A DNA stretch of 64,000 nucleotides from Sphingopyxis flava (GTDB lineage: Bacteria > Pseudomonadota > Alphaproteobacteria > Sphingomonadales > Sphingomonadaceae). How positions within the stretch are numbered: the stretch's first letter is position 1; every line of letters starts with the position of its first letter. The notes beneath the pieces were generated by a model. That model was not told the DNA's origin. It made no database searches and was given only the letters and a program-made list of their open reading frames with translations. This document shows, piece by piece, positions 26,789 to 36,369 of the stretch. The stretch covers positions 186,001-250,000 of the forward strand of contig NZ_FUYP01000002.1 in assembly GCF_900168005.1 (NCBI RefSeq), given 5' to 3'. Position numbers and translations under genes: made by a program.

Positions 26789-26880
26789 AAGATACCCCCA
26801 CAATGGATGAGTTTAAGATAAATTCTACGACCTCTTATAATTGCTATGTAAATAAATCAGTGATTCTGAGAAGAATTAAT
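26789..26880 (-). promoter_or_regulatory. AT-rich leader before the adhesin
   Basis: The 92 bases between the HlyD stop and the adhesin ATG are sharply AT-rich (roughly 26805-26880), in contrast with the GC-rich flanks. They include TTATAA-like sequences suitable for a -10 element on the minus strand. A separate adhesin promoter or silencing by an AT-binding nucleoid protein is plausible. GGGGG at about 26793-26797 is the ribosome-binding site. Confidence 0.4.
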
Positions 26881-28059
26881 CTAGCGCTCCCGAAATGCCT
26901 CTTCGACCTTCAGAACTGGTCGAACAAAATAGTCAAATATCGTACGCTTCCCGGTAAGAATTTCGACAGTAGCGGTCATGCCAGCGATGGTAGGCAGGGT
27001 TTTTCCTTCATGTTTAAGGGCGATATTGTCCGTGCGGATCAGCACCCGATAATAGGGCTCCTGCTCCGGCTGACCGCGCTCGCGCATCGTATCGGGGCTG
27101 ATCGATTCGACCCGTCCGGCGAGCGCCCCATAGACAAGGTAATTATAGGCTCCGAGCTTGACGGTTGCCTTCAGGCCAGGACGCAGGAAGGCGACATCCG
27201 ACGGGCGAATGCGCGCCTCGACCAAAAGCTCGTCTTCGAGCGGCACGATGTCGAGAACGTCGGCACCTGGCTGGATCACGCCGCCGACGGTGGTGACCTG
27301 CATATTCTTGACCGTGCCGCGAACCGGCGCGCGCAGGACTGTCCGCTCCATTGCGTCGCGGCGTCCGGCGGTTACCTCCTGCACCTGCGCCAGCTCGGAC
27401 TCAACGCGGACCAATTCCGTTCCTGCGTCGGCCCGATACCGGTTTATGCGATCCGCGATCTGCGTTTGCGTGTCGCTGATCTGGCGGCGAAGACGCAGAA
27501 CCTCGACCTCAGGCACCAGCCCACGCTCGCTCATCGGCGAGGTGATCGAAAGTTCGCGGCGCATCAGCGCCAGACTTTGCGACAAGCCGGACGTTGCTTC
27601 GTCCACGGCCTGGCGCCGTGCGGCATAGGTGGCGCGCTCATTGCGTATCAGCTCGGCGTCGGAGCGGATTTCGGCAGGAAAGGACAGCGCCAAACCCGTT
27701 GCTTCGGCACGTAACCGTGCCGCCTGCGCGATCAGTGCGCGCCGCCGGTTGTCTACTTCGTTGAAGCTCGTCGCGGCGCGGGTGGGGTCGATGATGACCA
27801 GCGGCTGACCGGCGTCGACCACCTGTCCTTCGCGAACCTTGAGCGAGGAGACGATACCGCCTTCCAGTGACTGGACCACTTGCACGCGACCGGAAGGGAC
27901 GACCTGGCCCTGACCGATCGTGACCTCTTCGACGACGGCGAAGCGCGACCAGATGATCAAACTGGACAGCAACGCCGCGAGCAGCAGCGCAAGCCACAGC
28001 CAGCCGCGATGGCGCATCGGCTCTTCGGCGACCGGCGCAAAGGGATCGGCTCCGCTCAT
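26881..28059 (-). CDS. type I secretion membrane-fusion protein, HlyD family
   Basis: A 392-residue periplasmic adaptor that links the ABC exporter to the TolC-like channel. One N-terminal membrane anchor lies at ~20-41 (LWLALLLAALLSSLIIW). A lipoyl/barrel-sandwich half starts at VVQSLEGGIVSSLKVREGQVV (~62-82). A long coiled-coil hairpin (~100-235) rich in Arg, Glu and Ala follows, then the second lipoyl half TVLRAPVRGTVKNMQV and a beta-barrel domain. The terminal TGKRTIFDYFVRPVLK motif is typical of the LapC/PrtE subgroup. Its start overlaps the stop of the ABC gene by four bases. Confidence 0.94.
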   Translation of the reverse strand: MSGADPFAPVAEEPMRHRGWLWLALLLAALLSSLIIWSRFAVVEEVTIGQGQVVPSGRVQVVQSLEGGIVSSLKVREGQVVDAGQPLVIIDPTRAATSFNEVDNRRRALIAQAARLRAEATGLALSFPAEIRSDAELIRNERATYAARRQAVDEATSGLSQSLALMRRELSITSPMSERGLVPEVEVLRLRRQISDTQTQIADRINRYRADAGTELVRVESELAQVQEVTAGRRDAMERTVLRAPVRGTVKNMQVTTVGGVIQPGADVLDIVPLEDELLVEARIRPSDVAFLRPGLKATVKLGAYNYLVYGALAGRVESISPDTMRERGQPEQEPYYRVLIRTDNIALKHEGKTLPTIAGMTATVEILTGKRTIFDYFVRPVLKVEEAFRER

Positions 28060-29813
28060 GCCGCCGACCTCACCTTGCCTTCGGCGAGCGCCGTGATCAC
28101 CTCGTCGCGGCCACCATCGGCGACGATGCGGCCATTGTCGACGACGATCAGCCGATCGACAATGCCGAGCGCAGCCTGCCGGTGCGTCGCGATCACAAGT
28201 CCCATCCCTTCATCCGCGGCCCGGCGGATTGTCGCGAGCATTTCGGCTTCGGATGCCTGATCCATCGCAGAGGTTGGCTCGTCGAGAAGCAGCAGCTTCG
28301 GCCGGGCGAGCAATGCGCGGGCGAGAGCCACCGCCTGCCGCTGTCCGCCGGAAACCGTGTCGCCGCGCTCGCCGATCGGGCGGTCGAATCCGTGCGGATG
28401 CGCAGCGGCGATCGCAACGACGCCGGTTTCCTCCGCCACTTTCAGCAAGCGCTCGTCATCGACGTCGGGGGCGGCGATGGCGACATTCTCCTTGAGGGAG
28501 CCGTGGAATAGCCGGGCGTCCTGGCCAACCAGCGCAATCGTCGCGCGCTGGTCGCCGGGTTCGATCGCACTCATGTCGACGCCGTCGAGGAATATCTGGC
28601 CCTCGCGCGGGCGGTAGAGGCCGGCGAGCAGCCGCAGCAGAGTCGATTTGCCGCTGCCCACGCGCCCGATCACTCCGACCCGTTCGCCCGGCGCGATCGA
28701 CAGGGACATGCCCGAGAGCACCGGACGCCCGTCCTCTTCATAGGAAAATCCGACTTCGGCCAGCCGCAGTCCGCCCTGCCAATGCGATCCCGTGAGCAGA
28801 TCACGCCCCTCTTCACGCTCGGCGGGGAGCTGCATGATCCGATCGAGGCTGGCGAGCGCTGAGCGGGCTTGCTGGAAGCGCACGGCGAGAGAGGACAGGC
28901 TCACCAGCGGTGCCAGCGAGCGCGAATTGAGCTGCACGCAGGCGATCAGCGCCCCCGCCGTCACCGCGCCTTCGCTCGCGAGATAGACGCCCCAAAGCAG
29001 GAGAACTGCGCCCGCCGTCTGCTGAACCATCGTCGTCAGATTGAGAACGAGGGTCGAGAGCGACTGGCTGCGCATCGTCCGCTCCGCAATGACCCGGCTC
29101 GACTGCTCGTGGCGCGCCCGCATCCGCTCCTCGGCCCTCAGCGTCTTCAGCGTCTCCAGCCCCTCGAGGCTTTCGATGACCGTCCCGTGGCGCACGGCGC
29201 TTTCGCGCAGATTTTCGTTGGCGATCCGCTTCATCGGGATCTGAACGATCAACGACACGATGGCAACGAGTGCAAAGGCTGTGAGCGGGACTGCTACCAG
29301 CGGTCCGCCGATGAGCGCGGTCACCCCCAGAAACAGCATTGCGAAGGGCAGGTCGGCGAGGGCCGCCAGCGTTGCCGAGGTGACAAATGCGCGGACCGAT
29401 TCAAACTCTTTGAGCACGTTGGCGAAGGCGCCTGACGATTGCGAGCGAGCCTCGAGCCGCGTCCCCAGCACGCGGCGGAACACGGCATCGCCGAGCAGCA
29501 CGTCGATCCGCTTGCCCGCGCTGTCCAGCGCATGACCGCGAACGGTGCGGGCGATGAATTCGAAGAGCATCGCGAGGACGACCCCGACGAACAGCGACCA
29601 GAGCGTGACGAACGCCTGATTGGGCAGGATGCGATCATAGACGGTCATCATGAAGATGATGCCTGCGAGCGACAGCAGGTTGATGACTGCCGAAAGCGCA
29701 ATTGCCTCGCCGAAATAGCGTCGGTGGTCCCACAGCACAGGCCAGAACCACCCGCCGGTCGCCGCGGGAACGAGGTCGTCCGCCCGGCGATCGATCGCTC
29801 CGGTCCCGCTCAT
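28056..29813 (-). CDS. type I secretion ABC permease/ATPase (LapB/PrtD-like)
   Basis: A 585-residue fused exporter half. A six-helix membrane domain (~25-310) is followed by a nucleotide-binding domain: Walker A GRVGSGKST (~383), signature VSGGQRQAVALARAL (~488), Walker B LLLLDEPTSAMD and the H-loop THR. Related LapB proteins carry an N-terminal C39-like domain of ~130 residues; it is absent here, as in PrtD. The protein should homodimerise and move the adhesin out in one step, using ATP, with the HlyD and TolC partners encoded on either side. It overlaps both neighbours by four bases. Confidence 0.94.
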   Translation of the reverse strand: MSGTGAIDRRADDLVPAATGGWFWPVLWDHRRYFGEAIALSAVINLLSLAGIIFMMTVYDRILPNQAFVTLWSLFVGVVLAMLFEFIARTVRGHALDSAGKRIDVLLGDAVFRRVLGTRLEARSQSSGAFANVLKEFESVRAFVTSATLAALADLPFAMLFLGVTALIGGPLVAVPLTAFALVAIVSLIVQIPMKRIANENLRESAVRHGTVIESLEGLETLKTLRAEERMRARHEQSSRVIAERTMRSQSLSTLVLNLTTMVQQTAGAVLLLWGVYLASEGAVTAGALIACVQLNSRSLAPLVSLSSLAVRFQQARSALASLDRIMQLPAEREEGRDLLTGSHWQGGLRLAEVGFSYEEDGRPVLSGMSLSIAPGERVGVIGRVGSGKSTLLRLLAGLYRPREGQIFLDGVDMSAIEPGDQRATIALVGQDARLFHGSLKENVAIAAPDVDDERLLKVAEETGVVAIAAAHPHGFDRPIGERGDTVSGGQRQAVALARALLARPKLLLLDEPTSAMDQASEAEMLATIRRAADEGMGLVIATHRQAALGIVDRLIVVDNGRIVADGGRDEVITALAEGKVRSAA

Positions 29814-31105
29814 TGGAGCGTTTCCATTGGGGTTGCGCCCGACGCGAGTGCGAAATCGATCCGGCCGAGCGCGCCCATCAGTTGATATTCCAGGGCAATG
29901 AGATCGTGCTGCTCGTTCGCGAGCCCGCTGCGCGCGTTAAATCTTTCGGTTTCATAAGAAAGCAGATCAAGAATCGAGCGGCGACCGATCCGGAATTGTT
30001 CCTGGACGATATCGCGCGCCTCGTCTGCCTCGACCACCACCTGAGCCAGGCGCGGCAGCCGGTCGCGACGCTGATTGCCCAGCATCCACAGTCGCTCGAT
30101 GCGATCGGTCAGCGACTGGCGCGCCTGTTCGGCATCGAAGCGTGCGGCCGACGCGGTGGCCCGCGCTGCATTGAGACGCGCGCGCCCCCCGCCCCCAAAG
30201 GGCAGGGACACCGCGCGCAGCCGCACGCCGAATGCGTTGAATAGGTGGGTGTCGCCCAAAGCCGTTCGCTCGGACGTCCGCGCCACCTCCAGATTGAGCT
30301 GGGGTTGCCACCAGTTTTTGGCTCCCGATACGGCCGCATCGCTTTCGCCGATCTGGAGCTCGCTGATCTGTACGACCGGGGTTGCGTCCACGAGCGCGGT
30401 CGCCTCGCTCAGCGTTTCCGGGAGAAAGGACGCAAGGGACGGCAATCTTCCCACGGGCTCCACCGGAGCGGAGGCGATTTCCCGGACCGTTGCGCGCGCA
30501 TCCTCGCGGGCAATACGCCTCGCGTCGAGCGCCGAACGCGCCTGCTCGAGCCGGCTTCCGACGAGCACGACGTCGGATCCGCGGCCGCGGTCGAAGCTTG
30601 CGATTTCGGAAACCAGCCCATGCAGTTGTTCAAGCGCGGCGACTTGGGCCTCACTGATTTCGATCAGATCGCATTGGCGGCTCCACTCCCCCCAGGCTTG
30701 GGCCAACGAGGCGACCAATTCGTCGGCCACACGGTCTTCCTGAACCCGCAGTGCTTGCGCGCGCAACCTGCTCCGGCGGATTTCAGCGGCGCTTCGCCCA
30801 CCATCGAACAGGAGCTGACTGGCTGTGATCTCGGGCAAGATATAGGTCCCGGAAGAGCCGCCCGTTCCACCCTCTTCCCAGCCTGCATCGGCCGAGAGAG
30901 CGACCTGGGGCTGCCGTGCTGCACGGGCGGCAGCCACCTCCGACTTTCCGGCCTCGGCCACGCTCTCGGCCGACTGGATGCGCGGGTGATCTTCGAGAAG
31001 GGATTCGACGACGTCGGAAAATATCTGCGCGCGTGCGGGCGCCGTGCCAATCAGGAGGCACGTGCACAGCAGCGCGGCGCAGCGTATCGCGTGAGACGTC
31101 TCCAT
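29810..31105 (-). CDS. TolC family outer-membrane channel of the type I system
   Basis: A 431-residue outer-membrane efflux protein. A signal peptide (~1-26, ending AQIF) precedes two repeats of the TolC alpha-helical/beta-barrel unit. The first repeat has the HPRIQSAESVAEAGKSEV and QLLFDGGRSAAEIRRS motifs; the second has QPQLNLEVA. The C-terminus retains the FRIGRRSILDLLSYE hallmark. GGGGAG lies 6 bases before the ATG. It is the first gene of the four-gene type I secretion run and overlaps the ABC gene by four bases. Confidence 0.93.
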   Translation of the reverse strand: METSHAIRCAALLCTCLLIGTAPARAQIFSDVVESLLEDHPRIQSAESVAEAGKSEVAAARAARQPQVALSADAGWEEGGTGGSSGTYILPEITASQLLFDGGRSAAEIRRSRLRAQALRVQEDRVADELVASLAQAWGEWSRQCDLIEISEAQVAALEQLHGLVSEIASFDRGRGSDVVLVGSRLEQARSALDARRIAREDARATVREIASAPVEPVGRLPSLASFLPETLSEATALVDATPVVQISELQIGESDAAVSGAKNWWQPQLNLEVARTSERTALGDTHLFNAFGVRLRAVSLPFGGGGRARLNAARATASAARFDAEQARQSLTDRIERLWMLGNQRRDRLPRLAQVVVEADEARDIVQEQFRIGRRSILDLLSYETERFNARSGLANEQHDLIALEYQLMGALGRIDFALASGATPMETLQ

Positions 31106-31500
31106 TTTCTCCCCACCCCTCTATGCGTCGATAGGGCAGAGAACCCGCGCACATAGCCTAAACGGCGGATTTGACTATCGAATTGGGAGAAATCCCGCAG
31201 CCCAAATAAATTCAGGATGGGCCGCCATCCCGCTCCCCCCGGCTTGCCGAATGGACTGACGCCACCCAGAATTGCGAACGAAAAGGGGTGCGATGCATCG
31301 CCTAAAGTGGGCTCTGCGCGCGAGGGTGAAATGGATAAGTCCATTTTTCTCGCGCCGCGCGTTCGGCTTCCGCAACTTTCACAACTACCGCTTGCGCGTG
31401 CTCGCTCTTTGCGGTTGGAATGGCGTCATCAATCGGGTCTGATCCACCCTCATCCCCCGTTCACGGGGAAGAGCCGTATTCAACCGCTTAGCGGCAAAGA
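31106..31500. other. 395-base gap upstream of the secretion operon
   Basis: No gene is seen. The left end should hold the minus-strand promoter of the type I secretion operon, although no convincing -35/-10 pair was found. A CCCCG-TTCA-CGGGG hairpin at 31455-31468 lies 33 bases past the tRNA 3' end and may terminate the minus-strand tRNA transcript. Confidence 0.4.
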
Positions 31501-31587
31501 TGGTGCGGTCGAGAAGACTCGAACTTCCACGGCCTTTCGGCCACAACGACCTCAACGTTGCGCGTCTACCAGTTCCGCCACGACCGC
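31501..31587 (-). tRNA. tRNA-Leu (anticodon GAG)
   Basis: On the minus strand an 87-base class II tRNA folds completely. The acceptor is GCGGTCG/CGACCGC, the D-arm contains GGTAGACGC, the anticodon stem CAACG/CGTTG encloses the loop TTGAGGT (anticodon GAG), and there is a long variable arm (GGCCGAAAGGCC). The T-loop is TTCGAGT, and the discriminator A is followed by an encoded CCA. The anticodon and long variable arm identify leucine. Confidence 0.97.
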
Positions 31588-31753
31588 ACATCATGATGGT
31601 CCGGACGATCCCGGCACCAGGTAGGTGCGGGCGCCTAGCAAAGCTTTTCGGGTGATGCAAGCGAGCTTCGCCGCTTTTATTCCTTGCGGCTGGAAAGAGC
31701 GCAAGGCGCGCCGCTGGCGGCTGTCACCCAAGCGACCCCGACGCGTCTCCATT

Positions 31754-31782
31754 TTGTCATCGCCCTACCGTCAGAGCGTCAT
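31754..31782 (+). promoter_or_regulatory. Pho-box-like triple repeat before the lipoprotein gene
   Basis: Three 7-base units in one phase, TTGTCAT, CTACCGT and GCGTCAT, are separated by 4-base spacers (11-base period), matching the PhoB consensus CTGTCAT at 15 of 21 positions; the middle unit is weak. A CTAG starts exactly 10 bases after the last unit (31792), as at the gspC box, and could be the start of a -10 element. The lipoprotein ATG is 116 bases further on. The rest of the gap 31588-31897 shows no gene. Confidence 0.5.
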
Positions 31783-31897
31783 CGAATCACCCTAGTGGCG
31801 GCGTCACCGGGAGCGCGGGGCAGATGCTGCTCGCTGCTCGGTGCCTTTTCATCAGGGACGCCCGCTCGGCGGGCGTGCACCGGAAGCGGAGATATTC

Positions 31898-33463
31898 ATG
31901 GCGGGTTTCGCACGCGTTCGTTTGGTCATGCTCAGCGGCGTGGCCTGTTCCATTCTGGCGGCCTGCGGAGCGGATGGTGTTGCCTCGCCGGGTGAGGGCG
32001 TGATCGTCATTCCCGGCCCGAGCCCCACGCCGACGCCGGCTCCCACACCAACACCGACCCCGCCCAGCGTCATCCCCGCGGGAAGTTGCCCGACGATTGC
32101 GGGCAGCGATCAATTGAGCGACCTTGGCACGATTACCGGCCCCGAGGGGACGTGGCGCAACTGCGGCTTTCCGGCGCGCTTCAACGCTTCGACGGCGATT
32201 CCGAAGGTAGCCGGCGTCATTTATTCGCTCCCGGGGCGCGTCGATGTCGGTACCGACCAGGGCGCCGCGAGCAGCAATAATGTCGTCACGCTGACGATCG
32301 ACCCGGGCGTCATTATCTTCGGCTCGACCGGTGTCTCCTATCTCGTGGTCAATCGCGGCAATCGGATCGACGCGGTGGGCACGCCGACCCAGCCAATCAT
32401 TTTCACCGGCCGCGGCAACGTCGTCGGCACCGCGACCGACAACAGCTCGCAGCTGTGGGGCGGCGTCGTGCTGCTCGGCCGTGCGCCGGTCACCGACTGC
32501 CTCGCGCCGGGCGCTGCTGAAGGAACCGTTGCGTGCGAGCGCGACACCGAAGGCACGTCAAATGCGCTTTATGGGGGCGCGCAGCCGGCCGACAATTCGG
32601 GGCGCCTCTCCTATGTCCAGATCCGCTATTCGGGCTTCGTGCTGAGCGCCGACAAGGAGCTGCAGGGCCTCACCCCGTCGGGGGTCGGATCGGGGACCCA
32701 GATCGACCATATTCAGATCCACAACAGCTCGGACGACGGGATGGAGGTTTTCGGCGGCCGGGCGAACTTCAAATATATGATCGTGACGGGCGCCGAAGAC
32801 GACAGCTTCGACACCGACGTCGGCTACAAGGGCAACATCCAATATGCGATCGCGGTGCAGCGCGCCGGCGGTTCGGTCGGCGACTCGATGATGGAGATCG
32901 ACTCGGACGGCAATGAGAATGCGGTGCCGCGCCAGAATGTGACGATTTCCAACTTCACCTTCATCCACCGTAACGCCGCGGCGGGCAACGGCGCCGCGAT
33001 CCGCATCCGCGGCGGCGCCGACTATAGCTTCGTCAACGGCCTGATCACCTCCGATACATCCTGCATCCGCATCGACAGTAGCTCGACGACGCAGACGACC
33101 GGCGTGGATGAGCAGGGGCCGCCGAAATTTTTCTCGGTCTCGCTGAAATGCGGCGATCGCCCCTTCCGCGGTGGCGGCAGCCCGGCCGTGACCGGTACCG
33201 AAGTGCAGACGATCTTTACCGCGGGTACCAACAATCGCTTCGATTATGCGCCGTCGCTGACCGGCCTGTTCGTCAATGGCGCGACGGAGACCAGCATCCC
33301 CGCTTTCGATGCCAAGACACTGAACAGCTTCTTCGACACCACCGCCTATGTTGGCGCGGTCCGCGATGCCAGCGACACCTGGTACCAGGGGTGGACCTGC
33401 AACTCGGCGACCGCGAACTTCGGCGCGAGCAGCGGGAGCTGCACCGGCCTGCCGACCAGCTGA
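31898..33463 (+). CDS. beta-helical lipoprotein, ElpS-like candidate type II secretion substrate
   Basis: A 521-residue lipoprotein. The signal peptide ends in a lipobox (SILAACG, Cys ~17-18). A Pro/Thr-rich linker with TPTP repeats (~38-55) leads to a long domain with strands such as LTIDPGVIIFGSTG, IIFTGRGNV, IDHIQIHNSSDDGMEVFGG and ISNFTFIHRN, the pattern of a right-handed parallel beta-helix. There is no catalytic motif I can name. It sits before a TonB receptor and a complete gsp set and behind a Pho-box-like site. In Caulobacter a phosphate-starvation lipoprotein, ElpS, is exported by the T2SS encoded beside it; this gene matches that layout, which is inference. ATG 31898 has GGAAGCGGAG upstream. 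Confidence 0.72.
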   Translation: MAGFARVRLVMLSGVACSILAACGADGVASPGEGVIVIPGPSPTPTPAPTPTPTPPSVIPAGSCPTIAGSDQLSDLGTITGPEGTWRNCGFPARFNASTAIPKVAGVIYSLPGRVDVGTDQGAASSNNVVTLTIDPGVIIFGSTGVSYLVVNRGNRIDAVGTPTQPIIFTGRGNVVGTATDNSSQLWGGVVLLGRAPVTDCLAPGAAEGTVACERDTEGTSNALYGGAQPADNSGRLSYVQIRYSGFVLSADKELQGLTPSGVGSGTQIDHIQIHNSSDDGMEVFGGRANFKYMIVTGAEDDSFDTDVGYKGNIQYAIAVQRAGGSVGDSMMEIDSDGNENAVPRQNVTISNFTFIHRNAAAGNGAAIRIRGGADYSFVNGLITSDTSCIRIDSSSTTQTTGVDEQGPPKFFSVSLKCGDRPFRGGGSPAVTGTEVQTIFTAGTNNRFDYAPSLTGLFVNGATETSIPAFDAKTLNSFFDTTAYVGAVRDASDTWYQGWTCNSATANFGASSGSCTGLPTS

Positions 33464-33542
33464 TCGCCTGCGATCCATTCGGGGAGCGGACACGCCGGAT
33501 CGCGGCCCGCTCCCTCCTTGCATAGTCTCAGGGGCATTCCAC

Positions 33543-36200
33543 ATGACCAAGCGGTCGATCCTTTCCAGCCTGCTACTTTTCAGCTCCGCTCTCGTCGCGC
33601 CCGCGGCGCTGGCACAGGACGCCTCCGCCAACCCCGCGCCGCAGCCCGGTGAAGACGGCGACGTCTCGATTCCAGGCGGCGGCGCGCAGGAGATTGTCGT
33701 CAATGGCCGCTTCACGCCGAATGTGGTGCGCGCGACGCCCGAGGTGGTGTCGCTCCTCTCCTCGGCCGACATCGCCCGCACGGGCGAGGGCGACATTTCG
33801 GGCTCGCTCCAGCGCGTCACCGGCCTCAGCGTGGTCGGCGGCGGTTTCGTCTATGTCCGCGGACTCGGCGACCGATACTCGCTCGCGCTTCTCAACGGCT
33901 CGCCGCTGCCAAGCCCCGAACCGCTGAAGCGCGTCGTTCCGCTCGACATCTTTCCCTCAAAAGTGATCGATTCGACGCTGGTCCAGAAGAGCTATTCGGC
34001 GAACTTTCCCGGCGAATTCGGCGGGGGCGTCATCAACCTCACCACCAAGGCCAGCCCCGGGGAGTCCTTTTTCACCCTGTCGGGTGGGATCGGCTGGGAC
34101 AGCGAGACGACGAACCAGCTCGGCTACACCTATTATGGCAGCGGCACCGACTGGACCGGCTTCGACGACGGCACGCGCGACATACCGCGCTCGCTCGCAG
34201 CGGCGCTCGCCAGCGGCAAGCCGATCCTCGAAGGCGCCGACTTCAGCGGCGAGGATCTCGAAGCAATCGCGATGGACCTCGTCAACGCACCGACGACGCT
34301 GCTTCAGCAGAATAATCATATCCCGGTGAACTGGTCGGCGGGGCTGATGGGCGGCACGACGGTTGCGCTGGCGGGCGGCGAGCTTGGGATCATCGCAACC
34401 GCGGGGATCAGCAACAAATGGCGTACGCGCCATACGTTGCAGCAGACGTCGGTCAACGCCGACCTGTCAGGCGAACCGCAGACGAGCTTCAACCGCATCG
34501 TTACCGACGACCGCGTCGTGGCGAACGCTTTGCTCGGCTTCGGCCTCGAGCTGGACGATCACAGGATTCGCTGGACCAGCCTTTATATCCGCGACACGCT
34601 GAAGCAGGCGCGGCTGGGGCTCGGCACCGACCGTAATCAGTCCGACCGTGACATCATGAAACAGGACACAGCCTGGTACGAGCGGCAGCTCATCAACACG
34701 CAGCTCGTAGGCGAATTCGAGTTCGACCGGCTCAGCGTCGACCTGCGCGGCGGCTATGCCAATTCGCAGCGCGAGGCGCCCTATGAGCGCAGCTTCACTT
34801 ATGTCCGCACCAACCTGCCCGCCGAGCAGGATCCCGCCGGCGACAAGTTCGTCAATGACCTTGGTGGCAACAAGGGCGACGCGATGATCGCCTTTTCGCA
34901 CCACAATGAAGATTTGTGGTCGGGCGGTGTCGACCTCTCCTACAAGCTCGCGCCCGGGATCACCGCGTCGACCGGCTATGCCTACAGCGATACGCACCGC
35001 GTCTCGTCGCGCCGCGCGTTCCAGTATCGTGCCTCGAACCTTCCGGTCGCTGTGCAGCAGTTGCGCCCCGATTATCTTCTCTCCGATGCGACGATTCAGC
35101 TCTATGACATCACCCTGCTCGAAACCTCGGCCCAGGACGGCACCGCGGCGTTCGATGCCGAGCTTTCCACCCACGCGGGTTACGCCCAGCTTCAGGCGGG
35201 GCTGATGGCAGGGCTGAACGTCAATGCTGGCGTGCGCTATGAGAATGCAAAGCAAAAGGTTGCGCCGATCGACCTGTTCAACAGCGGTTCCTCAGCGATC
35301 GCGCAAACCAACCTCAAGAACGATTATTGGCTGCCCGCGATCACCTTGACGTGGGAGGTTGCGCCCGACATGCAGCTTCGAGTGAACGGGTCAAAGACGA
35401 TCGCGCGTCCGCAATTTCGCGAGCTGGTCGCGCAGGTTTATCAGGATCCTGAATCGAACCGCCTGTTTCGCGGCAATCCCTCGCTGACCGACTCCATCCT
35501 GTGGAATGCCGAAGCCAGGTTCGAATGGTATTTCGACCGCGATCAGCGCGTCTCGGCCGCCGCTTTCTACAAGGCGATCGACAACCCGATCGAGGCCTAT
35601 ACCTCGATCTCCGATTCCTCCGTGAACACCAGCTATGCGAACGCCCCCAAGGCAGAGCTTTATGGCGCCGAGTTCGAACTGCAGAAATATGTCCCGCTCG
35701 CGGCGGTGTCGGATGCCACCTTCTGGCAGAGCCGCCGCCTCGTGCTGATCGGCAACTATACTTATACTCAGTCAAAGATCCGCGTTCGCGATGGCGACAC
35801 GACGACGATCAATGGCGCCGTGCACGATGCGGGCGCCTATTTCTTCGATGGCTCGGCGCTCACCGGCCAGTCGGACCATCTGGTCAACCTCCAGATCGGG
35901 ATCGAGGACACCGATCAGCTTTCGCAGCAAACGCTGCTCCTCACCTATGCCAGCCCGCGCGTCACCAGCCGCGGCCCCTCGGCACAGCCGGACCTGCTCG
36001 AAAAGCCCGGCCTCTCGCTCGACTTTGTCGCGCGGCAGGGGCTGATGCTGATGGGCAAGGAAATCGAACTGAAGTTCGAGGCGCGGAACCTGACCGGCCG
36101 CCGCTATCAGGAAGTGCAGGAAGCCGGCGACAACCGCGTCTACTTCAATCGCTACAAGCTGGGGCGTGTCTTCTCGCTCAGCGCGTCGGTGAAGTTCTGA
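33543..36200 (+). CDS. TonB-dependent outer-membrane receptor
   Basis: An 885-residue receptor that imports a bulky ligand across the outer membrane using TonB energy. A signal peptide (ending APAALAQD, ~30) is followed by a plug with EIVVNGRF (TonB-box region), an SLQRVTGLSVVGGGFVYVRGLGDR stretch (from ~100) and EFGGGVINL. The barrel extends to the C-terminus, ending in VFSLSASVKF with a terminal Phe. The longer upstream frame lacks a signal; ATG 33543 gives the proper leader. It follows the lipoprotein gene by 79 bases in the same direction and precedes gspC. The ligand is unknown; phosphate-bearing compounds are a guess from context. Confidence 0.92.
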   Translation: MTKRSILSSLLLFSSALVAPAALAQDASANPAPQPGEDGDVSIPGGGAQEIVVNGRFTPNVVRATPEVVSLLSSADIARTGEGDISGSLQRVTGLSVVGGGFVYVRGLGDRYSLALLNGSPLPSPEPLKRVVPLDIFPSKVIDSTLVQKSYSANFPGEFGGGVINLTTKASPGESFFTLSGGIGWDSETTNQLGYTYYGSGTDWTGFDDGTRDIPRSLAAALASGKPILEGADFSGEDLEAIAMDLVNAPTTLLQQNNHIPVNWSAGLMGGTTVALAGGELGIIATAGISNKWRTRHTLQQTSVNADLSGEPQTSFNRIVTDDRVVANALLGFGLELDDHRIRWTSLYIRDTLKQARLGLGTDRNQSDRDIMKQDTAWYERQLINTQLVGEFEFDRLSVDLRGGYANSQREAPYERSFTYVRTNLPAEQDPAGDKFVNDLGGNKGDAMIAFSHHNEDLWSGGVDLSYKLAPGITASTGYAYSDTHRVSSRRAFQYRASNLPVAVQQLRPDYLLSDATIQLYDITLLETSAQDGTAAFDAELSTHAGYAQLQAGLMAGLNVNAGVRYENAKQKVAPIDLFNSGSSAIAQTNLKNDYWLPAITLTWEVAPDMQLRVNGSKTIARPQFRELVAQVYQDPESNRLFRGNPSLTDSILWNAEARFEWYFDRDQRVSAAAFYKAIDNPIEAYTSISDSSVNTSYANAPKAELYGAEFELQKYVPLAAVSDATFWQSRRLVLIGNYTYTQSKIRVRDGDTTTINGAVHDAGAYFFDGSALTGQSDHLVNLQIGIEDTDQLSQQTLLLTYASPRVTSRGPSAQPDLLEKPGLSLDFVARQGLMLMGKEIELKFEARNLTGRRYQEVQEAGDNRVYFNRYKLGRVFSLSASVKF

Positions 36201-36369
36201 TTCGGTCGTCCCTGCTGCGAGGCGGGGGAGGGAGTCCGACAATGGCGGAGGAGGAAGAGCGCTGCGCTCGGCCCCTCCGTCAGCCCTCTGGGCTGCCACC
36301 TCGCCGTCGCGGGAGACATGAATCGAAGTTGGAATGTCCCACCACCGGACTCGCCCCCCCGACAAAAAA

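Noticed and set aside
26801..26803. TTG start for the adhesin
   Set aside because: The in-frame ATG 26788 has a better spaced ribosome-binding site and fits the family N-terminus MSIVARI.
31501..31587. tRNA-Leu as the attachment site of a genomic island
   Set aside because: No integrase gene and no direct repeat of the tRNA 3' end was noticed in the flanks.
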